Part shown: one piece after another, positions 7,908 to 11,641 of the stretch
How the letters are laid out: each line of letters starts with the position of its first letter
Position numbering within the stretch: position 1 is the stretch's first letter
From: UBA2922 sp035352555
GTDB taxonomy: Bacteria; Bacillota; Clostridia; Oscillospirales; Oscillospiraceae
NCBI GenBank assembly: GCA_035352555.1
Contig: DAOPXW010000061.1
Coordinates: 1 to 11,641, forward strand
DNA length: 11,641 bases
Reading direction: 5' to 3'
Notes under the pieces: generated by a model
The model's input: the letters and a program-made list of their open reading frames with translations, nothing else
What the model was told of the DNA's origin: nothing
The model's database searches: none
Program-made: the position numbers and the translations under genes

Positions 7908-8735
7908 TTATTTTGCCACGGGGTACAGATCCTCCCGCAAGCGCAGGAAGGTGGGCAGCTGGCGGCGCACCCGGTCCACCTCGGCAAGATCGATGTCGCA
8001 GAAAACGGTCTGCTCGGTCTCGTCGCAGGTAGCCAGCACGTCCCCGAAGGGCCCTGCCACGGTGGAATGGCCCCAGCACTGGTACTTGAAATCTTTGGAA
8101 CGCGCGGCGGAGACCGCCGCGAAGAACACCTCGTTGTCCACGGCCCGCATCCGCACGATCAGCTCCCAGTGGGCGGGGCCGGTGGTGGTGTTGAACTGGG
8201 CGGGCACGAGGATGGTCTCCGCCCCGCGCTTGGCCATGGCGCGGATGAGTTCGGGGAAGCGCATATCGAAGCACACGGCCGCGCCCATGACGCCGTATTC
8301 CGTGTCAAACACGCAGATATCGTCCCCGGGGGCAAAATAATCCGACTCCCTGAAGCGGATGCCGCCGGCGATGTCCACGTCGAACAGGTGGGTCTTGCGG
8401 TGGCGGGCGACAACAGCCCCCTGCCTGTCAAAGACAAAGCAGGTGTTATATAGCTTCTCCCCGTCCCGCTCGGGGATGGTGCCGCCGATGAGATACACGC
8501 CGTATTCCCGCGCCCAGCAGCTCATCCGGCGGACGGTGTCCCCGTCGGCGGGCTCGGCAAAGGCGTCAAAATACCCCCGGGCGTAGGGGCAGGCGAACAT
8601 CTCCGGCAGAGCCGCCACGTTGGCCCCCGCTTCGGCGGCCTCGCGCACCATGCGCTCAGCCTTGTCCAGCGTGGCGGTCTTTTCGGACAGGGTCTCGATC
8701 TGGCACAGGGCCAGCTTGAATTTTTTGTCGGACAT
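7908..8735 (-). CDS. Nit2-type omega-amidase (carbon-nitrogen hydrolase)
   Basis: A 275-residue nitrilase-superfamily enzyme that probably hydrolyses alpha-ketoglutaramate or alpha-ketosuccinamate to the keto acid and ammonia. The catalytic triad is visible as Glu45 (LPEMF), Lys114 (HRKTHLFD) and Cys155 (AVCFDMRFPEL), about two residues offset from human NIT2. TTGPAHWEL (183-191), RAVDN (197-201) and WGHSTV (221-226) are close to the NIT2 subfamily and separate it from N-carbamoylputrescine or beta-ureidopropionase types. The ATG at 8735 lies one base after the upstream stop, with a GGAGG site inside the upstream gene. Membership in the metK unit suggests a methionine-salvage role, removing alpha-ketoglutaramate made when glutamine transaminates the keto acid of methionine. 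B. subtilis mtnU is a comparable S-box-linked nitrilase. Subfamily is well supported; substrate is inferred. Confidence 0.88.
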   Translation of the reverse strand: MSDKKFKLALCQIETLSEKTATLDKAERMVREAAEAGANVAALPEMFACPYARGYFDAFAEPADGDTVRRMSCWAREYGVYLIGGTIPERDGEKLYNTCFVFDRQGAVVARHRKTHLFDVDIAGGIRFRESDYFAPGDDICVFDTEYGVMGAAVCFDMRFPELIRAMAKRGAETILVPAQFNTTTGPAHWELIVRMRAVDNEVFFAAVSAARSKDFKYQCWGHSTVAGPFGDVLATCDETEQTVFCDIDLAEVDRVRRQLPTFLRLREDLYPVAK

Positions 8736-8736
8736 T

Positions 8737-9360
8737 TCAGGCCTCCAGACTTTTCAGATAGCCGTCCACATCGAAGGGGACGGTCTTTTCATCCTTTCGC
8801 AGGTACAGGGGGTGATGGGGGTGGCCCCGTTTGGAGACCGCCCCGGCCCGGAGCCACTGCGCGCCGTACCGCTCCCCCAGGGCCACCATATCCCGCACGC
8901 AGCCGGGGAGATACGCCCGCTTTTCGATGACGGCGCCCCACGCCGCCCACACCGCGGGCTTTATGCCCTGCCCCACATGGGAAAGAACGTATTCAAAGGC
9001 CCTCAGGTTTTCGGCGTGGAGCGCCCCGTTCAGGCATTTGTCCATATCGTCCGGCGAGGTGGCCCGCTGGGCATAGACATTGAACATGATGAAGCTGTCG
9101 TAGCCGTTGAACTCCGCGATGCGCCGGACGGATTTCAGCGTGTTGTCCAGCGCGCCGGGGGCGGCGGTGGAGGGGTTGACCCCGATGCAGATCAGCGGGT
9201 TCTCCCCCGCCGTGCCCAGAATATACCGGTAGTCGGCGTAGTGATCGGGTACATAGAGCCAGGCGGTGTCGTCGTAGTCCCGCGGTCCCCCGCACGGGCG
9301 CAGCGCGTCGGCGAAGGTCAGGATGTCCAGCTCCTGGGTCGGGCAGGCCGGAATATGCAT
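8737..9360 (-). CDS. DUF1643 family protein, unknown function
   Basis: A 207-residue cytoplasmic-looking protein with no signal peptide or membrane segment. It carries the conserved blocks of DUF1643: an early YRYILG (44-49), VNPSTA (61-66), NVYAQRAT (94-101), AAWG (139-142) and GHPHHPLYLRKD (179-190). The conserved polar, Asn- and His-rich blocks look like a binding or active site, but I know of no established activity for the family. The start at 9360 lies four bases after the metK stop with only a weak ribosome binding site, so translation is probably coupled to metK. No other start codon lies nearby. The omega-amidase gene follows after one base, which places this protein inside a SAM-controlled unit. 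Confidence 0.85.
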   Translation of the reverse strand: MHIPACPTQELDILTFADALRPCGGPRDYDDTAWLYVPDHYADYRYILGTAGENPLICIGVNPSTAAPGALDNTLKSVRRIAEFNGYDSFIMFNVYAQRATSPDDMDKCLNGALHAENLRAFEYVLSHVGQGIKPAVWAAWGAVIEKRAYLPGCVRDMVALGERYGAQWLRAGAVSKRGHPHHPLYLRKDEKTVPFDVDGYLKSLEA

Positions 9361-9364
9361 TCGC

Positions 9365-10543
<1,179 letters not shown>

Positions 10544-10575
10544 GGTTGTCTCTCCTTTCAGTTGCGAAAGCGGGG

Positions 10576-10606
10576 ATAAAAAAACTCCGTCGCCGCCGAC
10601 GGAGTT
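10576..10606 (-). terminator. Riboswitch expression platform: intrinsic terminator
   Basis: On the minus strand a perfect ten-pair stem (10597-10606 with 10583-10592, loop GCGG) runs straight into a T-run at 10578-10584, partly shared with the stem base. It lies between the SAM aptamer and metK and should form when SAM holds the aptamer closed. Its 5' strand (CTCCGTC, 10598-10604) can instead pair with GATGAGGG (10628-10635), which includes the 3' strand of aptamer helix P1, with one bulged A. That is a plausible antiterminator. Confidence 0.9.
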
Positions 10607-10629
10607 AAAAAAGCAAACACGAATTGCCC

Positions 10630-10726
10630 CTCATCTTTCGATCACTACCGCCGGATTTGGCACCTTGCGTTAAAAACGCAGGTTGTCGGGCTTCACAGGG
10701 CCGTTCCCTCCACCACTCTCGATAAG
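10630..10726 (-). ncRNA. SAM-I (S-box) riboswitch aptamer
   Basis: A 97-base element read on the minus strand. It starts with CTTATCGAGAG and continues through GTGGAGGGA, GGCCCTGTGAAGCC, ACAACC and AAGGTGCCAAATCC to a closing GATGAG. These match the conserved core of the S-box. CTTATC (10721-10726) and GATGAG (10630-10635) form helix P1, and a GCGTT/AACGC hairpin provides P3. SAM binding stabilises P1, frees the downstream terminator and lowers expression of metK and the genes behind it. Confidence 0.97.
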
Positions 10727-10744
10727 GTATTCTATTTTGGTACT

Positions 10745-10772
10745 ATTATAGCGCATCCTGCCGGAATGTCAA
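10745..10772 (-). promoter_or_regulatory. Consensus sigma-A promoter of the metK operon
   Basis: On the minus strand a perfect -35 TTGACA (10767-10772) and a perfect -10 TATAAT (10745-10750) are separated by 16 bases. Transcription should begin near 10738, just before the SAM aptamer, giving a leader of about 195 bases before the metK start. So strong a promoter fits control exerted afterwards by the riboswitch. Confidence 0.92.
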
Positions 10773-10792
10773 GCCCCCCGCCCCAAAGGCAG

Positions 10793-11287
10793 TTACTTCG
10801 CGACCTCCAGCTTCACGATGGAATTCACGCCGTCGCCGCCGGTGACATAGCCGATGCGCACCTGCTGCCCGTCGGCGCTGACGGCGCCGCCGCCGGCCCC
10901 GCTGAGATGGTAGCGGTAATTGGACCCTGAGTTGGTCTTGTAGTAGAACGCCACGCCGTTTACCGTGAAGCTGTCCTCTTTCTCCGCGCTGCCGGAGACG
11001 GTATAGTCCGCCACCGCGCCCTCCACGGAGCGGTACTGCCCGGCCTCATAGGGAACCACATAGGCCTTGTAATCCCGGTAGGTCAGCCCCAGCGCCGCCA
11101 GCTCCACGGCCAGACACACGCCCGCGCCCAGCCAGAATTTTTTTACCTTCCACATCCCGCCGTAGCCGCCGTTTTTTGGGTTCGCGCCGAAGGCCGCGGC
11201 AAAGACCGCGAAAAAAATCAGACCCAGAAAGACGTCGAACCACTTGGTCTGGGCCATGCCGGTCTCAAAAATCAACTGATAGCTCAT
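10793..11287 (-). CDS. Small two-helix membrane protein, unknown function
   Basis: A 164-residue protein I do not recognise with certainty. Two hydrophobic segments, about residues 16-34 and 51-69, are joined by a short Gly- and Lys-containing loop. A soluble domain at about 87-162 follows, rich in predicted beta strands, with VEGAVADY, SFTVNGVAFYY and VRIGYVTG ... IVKLEV. This layout weakly resembles DUF3592-like proteins, but the match is not strong enough to name it. Five-letter runs and Lys residues in the helix loop suggest both termini may lie on the same side. The start at 11287 has GGGGTGG close upstream; Met11 is an alternative. A separate promoter lies just upstream, and the metK promoter begins about 20 bases after the stop with no clear terminator, so some read-through into the riboswitch is possible. 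Confidence 0.7.
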   Translation of the reverse strand: MSYQLIFETGMAQTKWFDVFLGLIFFAVFAAAFGANPKNGGYGGMWKVKKFWLGAGVCLAVELAALGLTYRDYKAYVVPYEAGQYRSVEGAVADYTVSGSAEKEDSFTVNGVAFYYKTNSGSNYRYHLSGAGGGAVSADGQQVRIGYVTGGDGVNSIVKLEVAK

Positions 11288-11316
11288 CCTGCCACCCCGT
11301 CTGTTGTAGTGGCCCC

Positions 11317-11345
11317 ATTATACCCCGCACCGCGGCGGGACGCAA
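11317..11345 (-). promoter_or_regulatory. Probable promoter of the membrane-protein gene
   Basis: On the minus strand a perfect -10 TATAAT (11317-11322) lies 17 bases downstream of TTGCGT (11340-11345), which keeps the TTG of the -35 consensus. Transcription would begin near 11310, leaving a leader of about 23 bases before the ATG at 11287. Confidence 0.65.
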
Positions 11346-11362
11346 CAAAAACCGGGGGGGCG

Positions 11363-11393
11363 GCCGGCGTGCCGGACGGCAGCTTTCGCCGGC
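11363..11393 (-). terminator. Possible weak terminator after the acetyltransferase gene
   Basis: GCCGGCG (11387-11393 on the minus strand) and CGCCGGC (11363-11369) form a perfect seven-pair inverted repeat with a 17-base interval, about 35 bases after the GNAT stop. A run of five T follows only after an 11-base C-rich gap, so this is not a standard intrinsic terminator. Confidence 0.3.
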
Positions 11394-11429
11394 GGCGGCT
11401 CACTTTCCGCGAACAAATTCCCGCCATAT

Positions 11430-11641
11430 TCAGAACAGGAACTCATGCCGGGCAAAATCCGCCCTTGTCAGAGTCAGCTCCGCCGTCTCCGCTCCAGGCC
11501 CGCCGCGCGCCAGAAAGCCCATTTTGGAAAACACGGCCGCGGCCTCCGCGTTTCCGGCGGCCGCGGCCAGCTGCACGGTTTGCAGGCCAAGCCGGTAAAA
11601 CGCGTACCGGAGCATCGGGAGCGCCGCATAGGCGGCGCTTC
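11430..11641 (-). CDS. GNAT-type N-acetyltransferase, C-terminal fragment
   Basis: About 70 C-terminal residues of a gene whose start lies beyond the right edge of the window. The frame is open from the edge to a TGA at 11430-11432. The segment MLRYAFYRLGLQTVQLAAA, followed by GNAEAAAVFSKMGF, matches the last helix-strand-helix of the GNAT fold, the part that usually reads as a helix, a beta strand, an Asn-containing turn and a KxGF near the acetyl-CoA site. This most resembles RimJ/RimL-like members. The acetyl-CoA-binding loop itself and the substrate-specific N-terminus are missing, so the substrate cannot be judged. It appears to be the gene just upstream of the membrane-protein gene, which has its own promoter. 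Confidence 0.75.
   Translation of the reverse strand, partial: SAAYAALPMLRYAFYRLGLQTVQLAAAAGNAEAAAVFSKMGFLARGGPGAETAELTLTRADFARHEFLF

Noticed and set aside
10609..10629. A possible second terminator (GCAA/TTGC hairpin followed by six T) between the aptamer and the main terminator
   Set aside because: The stem is only four pairs with a seven-base loop. It is more likely a small helix inside the antiterminator.
10773..10792. A possible terminator after the membrane-protein gene
   Set aside because: The short gap is G-rich but forms no convincing stem, and no T-run follows on the minus strand.

Overview
The window looks like a chromosomal segment from a GC-rich member of the Clostridia, probably an Oscillospiraceae-type gut Firmicute. 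Three things support this: a class I SAM (S-box) riboswitch in front of metK, promoters close to the sigma-A consensus, and strong GGAGG-type ribosome binding sites in a clearly GC-rich sequence. The family-level placement is inference. All convincing genes lie on the minus strand, so transcription reads from high to low coordinates.

Right end (about 10773-11641): the C-terminal end of a GNAT-type acetyltransferase, cut by the window edge, is followed by a small two-helix membrane protein of unknown function that has its own promoter.

Middle (7866-10772): a consensus promoter, a complete SAM-I riboswitch and an intrinsic terminator precede metK (S-adenosylmethionine synthetase). A DUF1643 protein and a Nit2-type omega-amidase follow after gaps of only 4 and 1 nucleotides, and a strong intrinsic terminator ends the unit. 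This is most simply a three-gene operon under SAM control. An omega-amidase there makes sense if the cell regenerates methionine by glutamine-dependent transamination, because that reaction releases alpha-ketoglutaramate.

Left part (1-7794): a complete-looking arginine biosynthesis operon in the order argG-argH-argC-argJ-argB-argD-argF, with argF cut by the left edge. It starts from a strong promoter with a probable ArgR operator over the start point. ArgJ recycles the acetyl group (cyclic pathway), ArgB has the hallmarks of the arginine-inhibited form, ArgC is the short type 2 form, and ArgC, ArgJ and ArgB are joined by ATGA start/stop overlaps. ArgB, ArgC, ArgD and ArgJ carry glutamate to ornithine, ArgF makes citrulline, and ArgG and ArgH make arginine. 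No argA, carAB or argR lies in the window.

The only two sizeable gaps inside the arg operon (argG/argH and argB/argD) each hold a related palindromic element with a CCCTT-TGRC-AAGGG core. I found no mobile element, CRISPR array, tRNA, rRNA or defence system. The most interesting points are the SAM-controlled metK-DUF1643-omega-amidase unit and the hairpin repeats. Nothing here justifies claiming a wholly new system.
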